A program made the translations under genes and the position numbers. Source: Clostridium_AD frigoriphilum (GTDB lineage: Bacteria > Bacillota > Clostridia > Clostridiales > Clostridiaceae). Taken from it: DNA of 64,000 nucleotides. Below, one piece after another: positions 33,554-42,793 of this stretch. The stretch is taken from NCBI RefSeq assembly GCF_036541405.1, contig NZ_JAZHFS010000025.1, positions 1-64,000 on the forward strand, read 5' to 3'. Each line of letters starts with the position of its first letter. Positions within the stretch are counted from its first letter, which is position 1. Below the pieces are notes generated by a model. The model did not search any database. It was not told where the DNA came from and was given only the letters and a program-made list of their open reading frames with translations.

Positions 33554-35458
33554 TTACGTTAATGAAAATACTAATTTCATTAATTCTTCGATGTTTGAAG
33601 CAGTTTTAGTATCAATATCCTTAAGACCAGTAGGTACTTCTTTTTCATTATCACTAGGAAGTATAACTAGCTTAATGCCTTTTCTTCTTGCACCATAAAT
33701 CTTTTCAAATATACCGCCTACTGGTTTTATAATTCCTCTTAGAGATATCTCCCCTGTTACTGCAATGTCCTGCCTTAAAGGTTTATCTAAAAGTGAACTA
33801 ATTATACATACAGTTATAGCGGCACCTGCAGATGGTCCATCAATTTTACCTCCACCTACTATATTTACATGTATATCATAATCATTAATATCTTTATTAG
33901 TGGTTTTTCTTATTACTGACGCAGCATTAAATACTGAGTCCTTAGCCATACTTCCAGCAGTATCATTAAACCTTACATGACCTTTACCTTTTTCCTTGGC
34001 TTCAAATACTGATGTTTCTATTTCTATAGTCGACCCTATATATCCTGATACTCCAAGTCCATATATATGTCCAACTTCAGCTTTAACATCTTTATCTAAT
34101 TCCTCATATGGAAACAATCTACTTATAGATATAACTTCTAGCAGATCTTTCATATCAATTCTAACTTTAGACTCATCTGATAGTTCACTATTATGCAATA
34201 CATATCCATAGGCATCCGCTAAAATATTTATAGCCTTTCTTCCTTCTATAGTATATCTACCAATTGTTTGTGCAACCCCCTCTTCTATTTCAACTTCTAA
34301 TTTAGACGCAGCATTTACTACGATATTCTCTATATCCGTCGCAGCTAAAGGCTCAAAATAAACTTCAGTACATCTTGATCTTAGTGCTGGATTTATTTCA
34401 GATGGTTCTTTGGTCGTCGCTCCTATTAAAACAAAATCTGCTGGTGCACCTTTATCAAATAAATATTTTATATATTTAGGTGTATTTTCATCTTCAGGAT
34501 CATAATAAGATGATGAAAATTCAACTCGCTTATCCTCAAGAACCTTAAGTAACTTATTTTGAAGAATACTGTCAAGTTCACCTATTTCATCAATAAATAA
34601 AACTCCTCCATGAGCTTCTGTTACAAGCCCTGGTTTTGGTTCTGGTATTCCACCCTCAGCTAGGTCTCTTTTACTTCCCTGATATATCGGGTCATGAACT
34701 GAACCTAGTAGCGGATTTGTTATTTCTCTTGGATCCCACCTAAGTGTTGTTCCATCTACTTCTACAAACTTAGCCTCTTTATCATAAATAGTATAACTTA
34801 GTTTTTTTGCTTCCTCAAGAGCAAGTCTTGCAGCCGTCGTCTTACCAACTCCTGGTGGTCCATAAAGAATAATATGTTGAGGATATGGCGATGCCATCTT
34901 AGATAACAAAGATTTTATAGCTCTTTCTTGCCCAACTATTTCGCTAAAACTCTCGGGTCTTAACATTGCTTGTATATTTTTAGTAAGTTTTCTGCTATCA
35001 AGTGCTTTTAGGTCATCATATTTCTTAATTGTTTTAGCATTTTCTGGACCCTTTTGTTTCTTAATTATCCCTAGTCTAACTTCATCAATATATTTGTCTT
35101 GTTTCTCCATTAGATTTTTTTCAACTTCTGCTTCAATCTTGTTTTGTACATATCTTTTGGCTATTTCATCGGTTAACCATACATTGGTACTATCTAACAC
35201 CTCTTGTATGTTTTTTTCATTAGGCATCATATCTATTCCCTTACCATTGCTGATAATTTTATTTAAAGCATATAATCTTCTATATACGTCTTCACTTTTT
35301 ATATGTTTTTGAAGTTTAAATTTTATAGTTTTAGCCTTAATACTACCTTCATCTATTACATTCCTCATTATTTCATACAAAACGTCTATTTGTGTATCTA
35401 ATGGCAATTCATCTTTTATTAATTGTTCTGCATTTTTATCTTCGTATAATGTCTTCAA
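33554..35458 (-). CDS. lonC: ATP-dependent protease LonC-type
   Basis: 634 residues. N-terminal helical region (1-160), AAA+ domain with Walker A LYGPPGVGKTTAARLAL and Walker B GGVLFIDEIGELDS, then Lon protease domain with catalytic Ser in GPSAGAAITVCI and Lys in GIIKPVGGIFEKIYGA. No LonA N-domain. Start is TTG with weak AAGGCG; no better start fits before the conserved region. Sits between rplI and dnaB in the same direction. Confidence 0.9.
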   Translation of the reverse strand: MKTLYEDKNAEQLIKDELPLDTQIDVLYEIMRNVIDEGSIKAKTIKFKLQKHIKSEDVYRRLYALNKIISNGKGIDMMPNEKNIQEVLDSTNVWLTDEIAKRYVQNKIEAEVEKNLMEKQDKYIDEVRLGIIKKQKGPENAKTIKKYDDLKALDSRKLTKNIQAMLRPESFSEIVGQERAIKSLLSKMASPYPQHIILYGPPGVGKTTAARLALEEAKKLSYTIYDKEAKFVEVDGTTLRWDPREITNPLLGSVHDPIYQGSKRDLAEGGIPEPKPGLVTEAHGGVLFIDEIGELDSILQNKLLKVLEDKRVEFSSSYYDPEDENTPKYIKYLFDKGAPADFVLIGATTKEPSEINPALRSRCTEVYFEPLAATDIENIVVNAASKLEVEIEEGVAQTIGRYTIEGRKAINILADAYGYVLHNSELSDESKVRIDMKDLLEVISISRLFPYEELDKDVKAEVGHIYGLGVSGYIGSTIEIETSVFEAKEKGKGHVRFNDTAGSMAKDSVFNAASVIRKTTNKDINDYDIHVNIVGGGKIDGPSAGAAITVCIISSLLDKPLRQDIAVTGEISLRGIIKPVGGIFEKIYGARRKGIKLVILPSDNEKEVPTGLKDIDTKTASNIEELMKLVFSLT

Positions 35459-35528
35459 ACTTAATACGCCTTAATAAATTGTATTATCATTTATTTACTA
35501 AAGCGTTACCTCCCTTCGTTTTATATGA

Positions 35529-35972
35529 TTATTCCTCACAAACAAGAACTTTAATTTTAGTAGATATTTCTGGATATATTTTAATCTCTACATCATAAGT
35601 TCCTAATAATTTTATTGTATCTGTTACTATTTTCTTTTTATCGATATCTAAATTACATTGCTTATTTAATGCTGAAGCTATATCTTTACTTGTAATTGCT
35701 CCAAAAAGTTTTCCATTTTCCCCTGCTTTACCAATTATTTTAACTACTTTATCTTTAAGTGAATTTGCTGTGTTTTGTGCATCCTCAATTTCGGATGTTT
35801 TCTTTTTTCTTTCTATATCGTTCTTCTTGTTTAGTATATGCATATTAGGATCAGTAGCTTCCTCTGCTAATTTCCTTGGAAATAAATAATTCCTCGCATA
35901 TCCATCTGCAGCGTTTAATACATCACCCTTTTTACCCATACTTTTAATATCTTTTAATAATATAATTTTCAT
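35529..35972 (-). CDS. rplI: 50S ribosomal protein L9
   Basis: 147 residues. N-terminal rRNA-binding domain MKIILLKDIKSMGKKGDV and DGYARNYLFPRKLAEEAT, long helix, C-terminal domain with NGKLFGAITSKDIA. The ATG overlaps the gdpP stop by 1 nt, and the RBS AAGGAGGATG is inside gdpP, so translation is coupled. Confidence 0.98.
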   Translation of the reverse strand: MKIILLKDIKSMGKKGDVLNAADGYARNYLFPRKLAEEATDPNMHILNKKNDIERKKKTSEIEDAQNTANSLKDKVVKIIGKAGENGKLFGAITSKDIASALNKQCNLDIDKKKIVTDTIKLLGTYDVEIKIYPEISTKIKVLVCEE

Positions 35973-37963
35973 TATTTTTCATCCTCCTTTAAATATTTTT
36001 CTATAGCTTCCTTTACTTTATCTACTACTTCGGAAAGTTTCATGGAAGTAAATTTTGTACCGGCCATAGTCATGTGCCCGCCCCCACCTAATGTCTCTAG
36101 TATTAACTGTACATTTATTTTTCCAAGGGACCTTCCACTAATAAATATTTCATCTTCTACTTTAACAATAACAAATGATGCTTCAATACCCGTAATATTT
36201 AGAAGTTCATCAGCAGCCTGAGCCGCAACTACTGTATCTTGTATTTCTTCTGGGCAAACTGCTATCGCAATTTCATTTTTAATCTCTGCAGATCTTATAA
36301 TATCAGCTCTCTTTAAGAAAACATTTAGGTCATCAGAAAACATTTTTTTAACATCCATAGTATCTGCACCATGACGCCTTAAAAAGGCCGCCGCTTCAAA
36401 GGTCCTGACTCCTGTTTTAAAACAAAAATTCTTTGTATCTACACATATTCCAGCTAAAAGGCTTACCGCTTCTATATGCCTAAGCGATGGTTTATCTACC
36501 ATATATTGAATCATCTCAGTAACTAATTCGGCGGTAGATGATGCGTATGTTTCCATATAACTAAGAACTGCACCTTGTATAAAATCTTGTGCCTTTCTAT
36601 GATGATCGATTATAACTACTTTCTCAACTTCTTTAACTATTTCTAAATTCTGTACGTGACTTGCATTATGAACATCTACTAATATAAGTAGACTATTTGA
36701 ATTTTTAACATTTTTAAATTTTTCACCAGTTATAAAAGTATTTTTGTACTGCTCATCATCAAGTATTATATCCATCATGCTTTTTATTCCACTATTTATT
36801 CCTTCAAGAATAATATAACACTCTTTGTCTAAACTCTTAATAACGCTATATAACCCAATAGCCGCACCTAAACAATCAGGATCAGCGTTTTTGTGACCCA
36901 TGATAAAAATTATATTGCTCTCATTTACTAACTCCATTAATGCATGAGCTATAACTCTTGCACGGACTTTGGTCCTCTTCTCAACTTCTTTTGTTTTCCC
37001 ACCAAAGAAAGATAATTTATCACCTTTTTTTACAACTACTTGATCACCACCACGACCTAATGCAAGTTCCTTCGCAGAAGTCGCAAATTCATAATTCTTC
37101 AGTGGTGTATCTTGGCCCCTACCAACGCCTATGCTTAAAGTAACTGCAAGTTTATTACCGTTACTTATCTCACGAACACTATCTAATATGTCAAATTTCT
37201 TTTCTATTTCTTTTTCAATGTACTTGTCTTGAACTATAATAACATACTTATTAGATGTATACTTCTTTACCATAGCATTAACACTCTGACTATAGCTATT
37301 TATTGTCCTCTCAATTTCTGCTACAAGCATTGGTGCCTTATCTTCTTCTGTAGTTTTTATAACATCATCAAGGTTATCAACTTCCACAAGCATTATACTT
37401 TCTCGATCACCATTAATGCCATTAATAAGATTAGTTTTTTCAGTTATATCATAAAAATATAAGAGCATAATCTTATCTTTAACATTTTTATTCTCATTTG
37501 TATCCACAATATTTGTGTAGATTTCATAACATTTATTTTTTATTTTAATATTTGGGAATATATTCTTTTTACCCTCTAAAACTTGTTTTAAATTAAGTTC
37601 CTTTATTATGTCTCTAATGTTTTTGTTTAAAAGATCTTCCCCTTCGAGCATTGTTGTTACACTTTGATTGTACCATAAAACGTTTCCCGTATACCCAATT
37701 ATTATTAACGGAAAGGGAAGTTTTACTAAAGTGCTTGTAGTTGCTATATCCAGTTTAGATGAAAAATTTTCGATAAATATTTTCCATTCATTTTTTTTAA
37801 TTTTAGAATTGTATATATTATATACTACAAGCATTGCGTATAAACCAAGCGCTACAAGTCCCACTTGAAAATGCCCATAATAAAATATTATATATATGAG
37901 TATGGCCATGGTCACCATATATATTTTATTATTAACATTAAAATAATTATATTTGTTATCCAT
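35972..37963 (-). CDS. gdpP: Cyclic-di-AMP phosphodiesterase GdpP
   Basis: 663 residues. Two membrane helices (about 14-50), a PAS-like domain (about 65-160), a degenerate GGDEF domain (about 165-300, with no intact GGDEF), then DHH/DHHA1 with GHKNADPDCLGAAIGL, LILVDVHNASHV, IIDHHRKAQDF and GGGGHMTMAGTKF. Hydrolyses c-di-AMP, controlling potassium and osmotic balance. Start at MDNKYN, with GGGGTG upstream; the GTG three codons earlier is less likely. Order yybS-gdpP-rplI is classical for Firmicutes. Confidence 0.96.
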   Translation of the reverse strand: MDNKYNYFNVNNKIYMVTMAILIYIIFYYGHFQVGLVALGLYAMLVVYNIYNSKIKKNEWKIFIENFSSKLDIATTSTLVKLPFPLIIIGYTGNVLWYNQSVTTMLEGEDLLNKNIRDIIKELNLKQVLEGKKNIFPNIKIKNKCYEIYTNIVDTNENKNVKDKIMLLYFYDITEKTNLINGINGDRESIMLVEVDNLDDVIKTTEEDKAPMLVAEIERTINSYSQSVNAMVKKYTSNKYVIIVQDKYIEKEIEKKFDILDSVREISNGNKLAVTLSIGVGRGQDTPLKNYEFATSAKELALGRGGDQVVVKKGDKLSFFGGKTKEVEKRTKVRARVIAHALMELVNESNIIFIMGHKNADPDCLGAAIGLYSVIKSLDKECYIILEGINSGIKSMMDIILDDEQYKNTFITGEKFKNVKNSNSLLILVDVHNASHVQNLEIVKEVEKVVIIDHHRKAQDFIQGAVLSYMETYASSTAELVTEMIQYMVDKPSLRHIEAVSLLAGICVDTKNFCFKTGVRTFEAAAFLRRHGADTMDVKKMFSDDLNVFLKRADIIRSAEIKNEIAIAVCPEEIQDTVVAAQAADELLNITGIEASFVIVKVEDEIFISGRSLGKINVQLILETLGGGGHMTMAGTKFTSMKLSEVVDKVKEAIEKYLKEDEK

Positions 37964-37977
37964 AATTAGCACCCCAA

Positions 37978-38985
37978 TTATTTTCTTCTGATTCTATATG
38001 GATCAAGCTTTCTAAAATCAAAAGCCATTTCCATGAGTCCTATTGAAAAGTAAATACTGCTTAGAGGAGAAATCATTGTTAAACCTAAAATCAATATTAC
38101 TATTGGTTTAGATAATTTTTTTTTCACTCTTAAATAATATGTACTTGCTGCAAGTCCATTTACAATAAATACAATCTGCACCAGAAACTGAGAAGAACTT
38201 CGTATATACTTCCCACCGGTTATATTCTTTGATGCAAGAATTATGCCTATACATACCACCCCTATTAAAACAGCACCTACTATGTTAGAAACGCAAATTT
38301 TGCTAAAAGGTAATACTGGCTCCATCTTATAGTTTAGCTTGTTTAGTATCGCTCTAGACACTATATAATTCAAATAAGCTGATATTAATGCGTTGATAAA
38401 AATAGCTGTTGGTATTATTGCCAAAAATAAAGCAACATCAATTTTATTTATCATTTCATAACTTCTATCTAAAACCTTTAATTGATCGGGAGTAATACCA
38501 TTTTGCATATAAGTATTTTTTGCTCCATCAATTGATATTTTCATCGCTTTCTTTATAACCCCAATGAATCTAGAACTAAAATCCATAAAATTGACTTTTG
38601 CTATGAATGACAAAGAAAAAGCTATTGTTAGTACATTTGATATTGAACATGCTATAGTTAAAAATAATAAGGTTATAGATGACCCTTTGCTTTTCTTAAC
38701 ACAATAACCAAGCACTATGCCAATAACGATACAAGGGATAGCTGCATATATTGCCCTTATTGGATTAAATAATATAGATGTTAAAATTATGCTGAGGAAT
38801 ATAGCAGTAACTGTTACCTTTTTATTATACCTTATATAAAGTATTGCTACAGGAATTGGTAATATTAATGTTCCTATAAATGACACCATTGGCAAGTAGC
38901 TCGTTAAAATCATTATTACCGAAATTATAACAGATATAAGAGCGGCCTCTACAATAGCCTTCGTACTATAATTTTTATTTCCCAT
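37978..38985 (-). CDS. yybS: YybS-family (DUF2232) membrane protein
   Basis: 335 residues, about eight membrane helices; N-terminal TKAIVEAALISVIISVIM and C-terminal SIYFSIGLMEMAFDFRKLDP typical of the family. Function unknown, but linked to gdpP and rplI in many Firmicutes. Start MGNKNY chosen because GGAGG lies 5 nt upstream; four codons of a longer frame precede. Confidence 0.9.
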   Translation of the reverse strand: MGNKNYSTKAIVEAALISVIISVIMILTSYLPMVSFIGTLILPIPVAILYIRYNKKVTVTAIFLSIILTSILFNPIRAIYAAIPCIVIGIVLGYCVKKSKGSSITLLFLTIACSISNVLTIAFSLSFIAKVNFMDFSSRFIGVIKKAMKISIDGAKNTYMQNGITPDQLKVLDRSYEMINKIDVALFLAIIPTAIFINALISAYLNYIVSRAILNKLNYKMEPVLPFSKICVSNIVGAVLIGVVCIGIILASKNITGGKYIRSSSQFLVQIVFIVNGLAASTYYLRVKKKLSKPIVILILGLTMISPLSSIYFSIGLMEMAFDFRKLDPYRIRRK

Positions 38986-39000
38986 CTTATCCTCCATTAC

Positions 39001-39315
39001 TTATCGACCCTTTAGGTGCGTATAGAGTTTACTTAAGTCTTTTCCTTCCTTTTCTATATTATCTCCCTCAACTATTCCCACCTTTAGCTTCTTTTTCATG
39101 CTCTCATCCACTGCAATATTTGAATATCCTAACCTTTCACCTAATATATATAAAAGTATTATTGCCCCTGAAATACAATCTAGTATTGCATCTTGGGCAA
39201 CATTACTTCCTTTACTTAGCAACTTGAAGAAATCACCTATTATACATAATAGCTCAGCCTTCAAACTTTCAATTAACTTAACATTAGACATTATATTAAA
39301 ATCATCCCTTTTCAT
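39001..39315 (-). CDS. MazG-like family protein
   Basis: 104 residues, all-helical, similar to the clostridial MazG-like nucleotide-pyrophosphohydrolase relatives: LIESLKAELLCIIGDFFKLLSKG and DAILDCISGAIILLYILGERLGY (key part ILDCISGAIILLY). The ExxE/ExxD metal motifs of true MazG are poorly kept, so enzymatic activity is uncertain. Lies 16 bp before yybS in the same operon. Confidence 0.7.
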   Translation of the reverse strand: MKRDDFNIMSNVKLIESLKAELLCIIGDFFKLLSKGSNVAQDAILDCISGAIILLYILGERLGYSNIAVDESMKKKLKVGIVEGDNIEKEGKDLSKLYTHLKGR

Positions 39316-39552
39316 AGTATATCATCTCCCCTTGTAGGCTTATGCTTATAACTCTATTTTAGTTAGTTTTCTATATTTATGCAACTAAAGTTTGTTTCTA
39401 TTCTAAACAAAATCAACTAACATCCAATATTTACATGTTTACATTTTATGGGTTGCAATTATAAGTATACTACAAATTACACTTGATGATATATAATTTT
39501 ACATTTATATTTTCATTATTAATTAAAATATTTAATTTGCCTTTAAAAAAAT

Positions 39553-39581
39553 AAAAGCAGCCACCTTAAGGCGCTGCTTTT
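39553..39581 (-). terminator. Terminator of the rpsF-ssb-rpsR operon
   Basis: AAAAGCAGC / GCTGCTTTT outer stem with CCTTAAGG inner palindrome; minus-strand T-rich tail. Confidence 0.85.
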
Positions 39582-39609
39582 AGTCATTTATTATGTATAG
39601 AAAAGTTTT

Positions 39610-39873
39610 CTATTCAGTAGTAAATGGTAGTAATGCTATATTTCTTGCTCTTTTTATAGATACAGTAAGCATTCTTTGATGTTTTGCACAGTTTCCAGAA
39701 ATTCTTCTAGGAAGAATCTTTCCTCTTTCTGTAACATATTTTCTTAATTTATTTATGTCTTTATAGTCGATTGCAGTTGCCTTATCCATACAGAAAGCAC
39801 AAACTTTTCTTTTCATTCTCTTTCTGTTACCACCGGCACCGCCGCCGCTTCTTTTATGATCATTCATAGCCAT
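39610..39873 (-). CDS. rpsR: 30S ribosomal protein S18
   Basis: 87 residues, basic. KRKVCAFCMDKATAIDYKD with zinc-type Cys pair, RGKILPRRISGNCAKHQRML, then ARNIALLPF. The extra Cys pair (CAFC...C-x2-H) marks the zinc-binding form. AAGGAGG upstream of the MAMNDHKR start. Last gene of the rpsF-ssb-rpsR operon. Confidence 0.98.
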   Translation of the reverse strand: MAMNDHKRSGGGAGGNRKRMKRKVCAFCMDKATAIDYKDINKLRKYVTERGKILPRRISGNCAKHQRMLTVSIKRARNIALLPFTTE

Positions 39874-39898
39874 TGTTTTTTTCCCTCCTTACCTAATA

Positions 39899-40339
39899 TT
39901 AGAATGGTATATCTCCATCATCAATTGGTGTTATATCGCTAGCACTTCCAAAATCATTAGATTTAGTATTTGCTTCGCTACTATTTCCACCTTGATTAGT
40001 ATTCGTGTCTGACGATTTATTTCCTCCCCATTCAAGGAAGTCAACTTCATCAGCAATTACTTCAGTAACATATCTCCTAGTTCCATCTTTAGCCTCATAA
40101 TTTCTAGTTTGAATGTTTCCAGAGACGCTTAAAAGCTTACCTTTACTCATGTAATTAGCAGTAGCTTCGGCTTGCTTTCCAAATACCACTATTGGTATAA
40201 AGTCTGCATCTGGTTGACCTTCTCTTTTAAATCTTCTATTAACGGCTACAGTGAAAGTGGCTACAGCTGTTCCTGTTCCTTGAGCGAATTTAAGCTCAGG
40301 ATCTTTTGTTAATCTACCAACTAAAACAACTTTATTCAT
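39899..40339 (-). CDS. ssb: Single-stranded DNA-binding protein
   Basis: 146 residues. OB-fold MNKVVLVGRLTKDPEL, ATFTVAVNRRFKREG, and FGKQAEATANYMSKGKLL; disordered Asn/Ser-rich linker (115-135); acidic tip DDGDIPF for partner binding. RBS AGGTGG. Between rpsF and rpsR. Confidence 0.98.
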   Translation of the reverse strand: MNKVVLVGRLTKDPELKFAQGTGTAVATFTVAVNRRFKREGQPDADFIPIVVFGKQAEATANYMSKGKLLSVSGNIQTRNYEAKDGTRRYVTEVIADEVDFLEWGGNKSSDTNTNQGGNSSEANTKSNDFGSASDITPIDDGDIPF

Positions 40340-40350
40340 AAAAGCACCAC

Positions 40351-40638
40351 CTATTTTTCTGGATTTATTATGATATGTCTTATAACACTGTCAGTAATTC
40401 TGAATACTCTATCTAATTCTTTAGGTAATTCTGGATTTGCATTGAAATTGATTAATGTATAGTGACCTTCACCAACTTTTTGTATTTCATAAGCTAGTTT
40501 TCTTTTGCCCCACGCATCAACATTTTCAATTTCTCCACCATTATTTTCTATTACACCTTTAAACTTTTCAACGTTAGCTTTAACAGCTTCTTCGTCTAAT
40601 GAAGGATGTAATATGAATATAGTTTCATATTTTCTCAT
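40351..40638 (-). CDS. rpsF: 30S ribosomal protein S6
   Basis: 95 residues. MRKYETIFILHPSLDEEAVK, ENVDAWGKRKLAYEIQKVGEG (key part WGKRKLAYEI), HYTLINFNA. Start chosen at MRKYETIF: the GGAGG lies upstream and GTG three codons earlier overlaps the RBS. Confidence 0.98.
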   Translation of the reverse strand: MRKYETIFILHPSLDEEAVKANVEKFKGVIENNGGEIENVDAWGKRKLAYEIQKVGEGHYTLINFNANPELPKELDRVFRITDSVIRHIIINPEK

Positions 40639-40734
40639 TAATTTCACCTCCTCCCCTCGGACTAACGGCCATGCATTGCACGGCAGGGATTACAATAATA
40701 GATTATATCATTTAATTTTTAAAAAATCAAGTAA

Positions 40735-40953
40735 TTATTCCTTAGTAATTCCTTTTTCTTTATTTAATGCATTTTCTTTTATTATTTTCTTTACTCCTGA
40801 GTCAAACTTAACTCTTGGAAGCATAACTATTCTCGCACACCCTAAACATTTTATTTTAATATCTGCACCCAATCTAATTATTTCCCAGTCTTTACTACCA
40901 CAAGGGTGAACTTTTTTCATTTCAACAATATCTCCTAAATTAAATACTTTCAT
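40735..40953 (-). CDS. DUF951 domain protein
   Basis: 72 residues. MKVFNLGDIVEMKKVHPCGS, then DWEIIRLGADIKIKCLGC and ARIVMLPRVKFD: the whole DUF951 domain with its conserved Cys residues. Small basic protein commonly next to rpsF in Firmicutes; probably RNA or ribosome related, role unknown. RBS AAGGTGGG before the ATG used. Confidence 0.92.
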   Translation of the reverse strand: MKVFNLGDIVEMKKVHPCGSKDWEIIRLGADIKIKCLGCARIVMLPRVKFDSGVKKIIKENALNKEKGITKE

Positions 40954-41036
40954 CAAACATCCCACCTTCCCTTAATTGTTAATCCATCTTTTTTAAAGCT
41001 GTTCATAATTTTTTTCAAACTGTATTATAATTTAAA

Positions 41037-41288
41037 CTATATGATAATATTTTTTACACTTTCCCCATTATTCATAAAAATTTCCTTCACTTTAATGTTT
41101 TCTGCTTTTATGAGGTTAATAATACCTTGAATGTCTTCTTCACATACCTTTAAACTAATTCCACAACTTTTAGTTATATATGTTGGCGTCGGAATAACTA
41201 CTACTTTAATTTGTTTTTTTACAGTTTCCCTTTCAGCCTTCATAGCCTCATGTGTATTTTGAAACGTTACTATATAATGCTTACTCAT
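41037..41288 (-). CDS. DUF3343 protein, putative Se/S carrier-like
   Basis: 83 residues. YIVTFQNTHEAMKAERETV and VVIPTPTYITKSCGISLKV, with one conserved Cys (about 48) in the SCGI motif of DUF3343. Such proteins are proposed sulfur/selenium carriers and often sit by a NifS-like enzyme. Here the NifS-like gene at 41629 is divergent, 340 bp away. RBS TAGGGTGA. The intervening 340 bp is very AT-rich and contains a 15-bp imperfect inverted repeat at 41526-41589, no gene. Confidence 0.85.
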   Translation of the reverse strand: MSKHYIVTFQNTHEAMKAERETVKKQIKVVVIPTPTYITKSCGISLKVCEEDIQGIINLIKAENIKVKEIFMNNGESVKNIII

Positions 41289-41525
41289 TATTTTTCACCC
41301 TATTTCTTTACCTTATAGTTTTTATGTTTTCTAAAGCTGTTCGGTTCATATACATTTACCTAACTTTCGATTATAATATTGTATTATATGGAAATTTAAA
41401 AATATGTATTTTTATTGAAATGACCATGGTTTTTATCTTATATAAAATTAAACATCTATCACATATAATAAACTTTACCAACAATATATTTTTTATAGAT
41501 AATTTTATTATAATCTATTTATAGT

Positions 41526-41589
41526 TATAATTATAGGAAAACAGCATCTAAACCTTATTATTTGTAATATTTTATTTCCTATAGCTATA
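41526..41589. repeat. Imperfect inverted repeat upstream of the NifS-like gene
   Basis: TATAATTATAGGAAA (41526-41540) and TTTCCTATAGCTATA (41575-41589) pair with one mismatch over a 34-nt loop, ending 39 bp before the start codon. Possible regulatory structure. Confidence 0.45.
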
Positions 41590-41628
41590 ATCAAAATATT
41601 AATCTATTGTTTAAAATTGGAGGAACTT

Positions 41629-42783
41629 ATGAAAATATATTTAGATAATGCTGCAACTACATTCCCTAAGCCACCAAAAGTATATACATCAATGATGAAT
41701 TATATGATGAATATTGGATCAAATCCAGGTAGGGGAGCGTCTAGCACTTCTCTCGCTGGAAACAGAGTTATTTTAAATTGCAGATACGCATTAATGGATT
41801 TCTTTCATTTTGATAAAGTTGAAAATGTAATTTTCACTCCAAATGTTACTACTTCATTAAACACTCTTATAAAATCTTGTGTGCAAAAAGGCTGGCACAT
41901 AATAACCTCATCAATGGATCATAATGCTACTCTAAGGCCCTTAAGTTCTCTTGCTAAGCAAGGCATAATAGAACTAGATATAATTCCTTGTTCAAAAAAT
42001 GGTTTAATCAGTGTTGATGACTTTATAAATACACTTAAACCTAATACAAAATTAGTTGTTTTATCTCAAGCATCAAATATTATTGGAAGCATTCAGCCAC
42101 TCGAGACTATCGGCAAAATATGCAAAGACAAAGATATATATTTTATTATAGACGTCGCCCAAACTGCCGGTGTATTACCCATTGATTTCTATAAATTAAA
42201 TTGCAATGCCCTAGCTTTTACAGGACATAAAAGTTTACTTGGGCCTCAAGGCACAGGTGGTTTTTTAATTGATGATAAATTAAATGAAATATGCTCATCG
42301 TTTATAGAAGGGGGCACAGGCAGTCTGTCATCCAGCATTATTCAACCAGATTTTTTACCTGATAAATTTGAGAGCGGTACATTAAATGCCCCAGGTATAG
42401 CAGGACTTTTAGAAGGTATTAATTATATTAATGACAAAGGAATAGATTCCATTCGCGAAAATGAAGAATATTTATGTAAAAAACTTATAGATGGCCTTTT
42501 AAATACTACTTCCATTAATGTTTATGGTGATCCCTGTGTTTCTACAAGAACTTCTACAATATCTATTAATTCAACTAAAATTGACAATTCCCAGCTTGGC
42601 TTTATTCTAGATAATGAATATGGAATTACAACAAGAACTGGCCTGCACTGTGCACCCCTTGCTCATAAAAGTATTGGAACTTACCCAGCTGGTACTTTAA
42701 GATTTGGCATCGGTCCATTTAATGATAGCAAAGACATTGACTATACACTTAGCTCTCTTAATTCTATTATTAGAAAGGTGTGA
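41629..42783 (+). CDS. NifS/Csd-like aminotransferase class V (cysteine desulfurase or selenocysteine lyase family)
   Basis: 384 residues. MKIYLDNAATTFPKPPKVY start, SNPGRGAS, PLP region FIIDVAQTAGVLPID and lysine in LAFTGHKSLLGPQGTGG; C-terminal TRTGLHCAPLAHKSIGTYP with the catalytic-loop Cys (Cys in HCAP). Releases S or Se from cysteine or selenocysteine. GGAGG 6 nt before ATG; an upstream in-frame TTG overlaps the RBS and is rejected. Followed by an AI-2E transporter. Confidence 0.88.
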   Translation: MKIYLDNAATTFPKPPKVYTSMMNYMMNIGSNPGRGASSTSLAGNRVILNCRYALMDFFHFDKVENVIFTPNVTTSLNTLIKSCVQKGWHIITSSMDHNATLRPLSSLAKQGIIELDIIPCSKNGLISVDDFINTLKPNTKLVVLSQASNIIGSIQPLETIGKICKDKDIYFIIDVAQTAGVLPIDFYKLNCNALAFTGHKSLLGPQGTGGFLIDDKLNEICSSFIEGGTGSLSSSIIQPDFLPDKFESGTLNAPGIAGLLEGINYINDKGIDSIRENEEYLCKKLIDGLLNTTSINVYGDPCVSTRTSTISINSTKIDNSQLGFILDNEYGITTRTGLHCAPLAHKSIGTYPAGTLRFGIGPFNDSKDIDYTLSSLNSIIRKV

Positions 42784-42793
42784 TTTTATTTAC

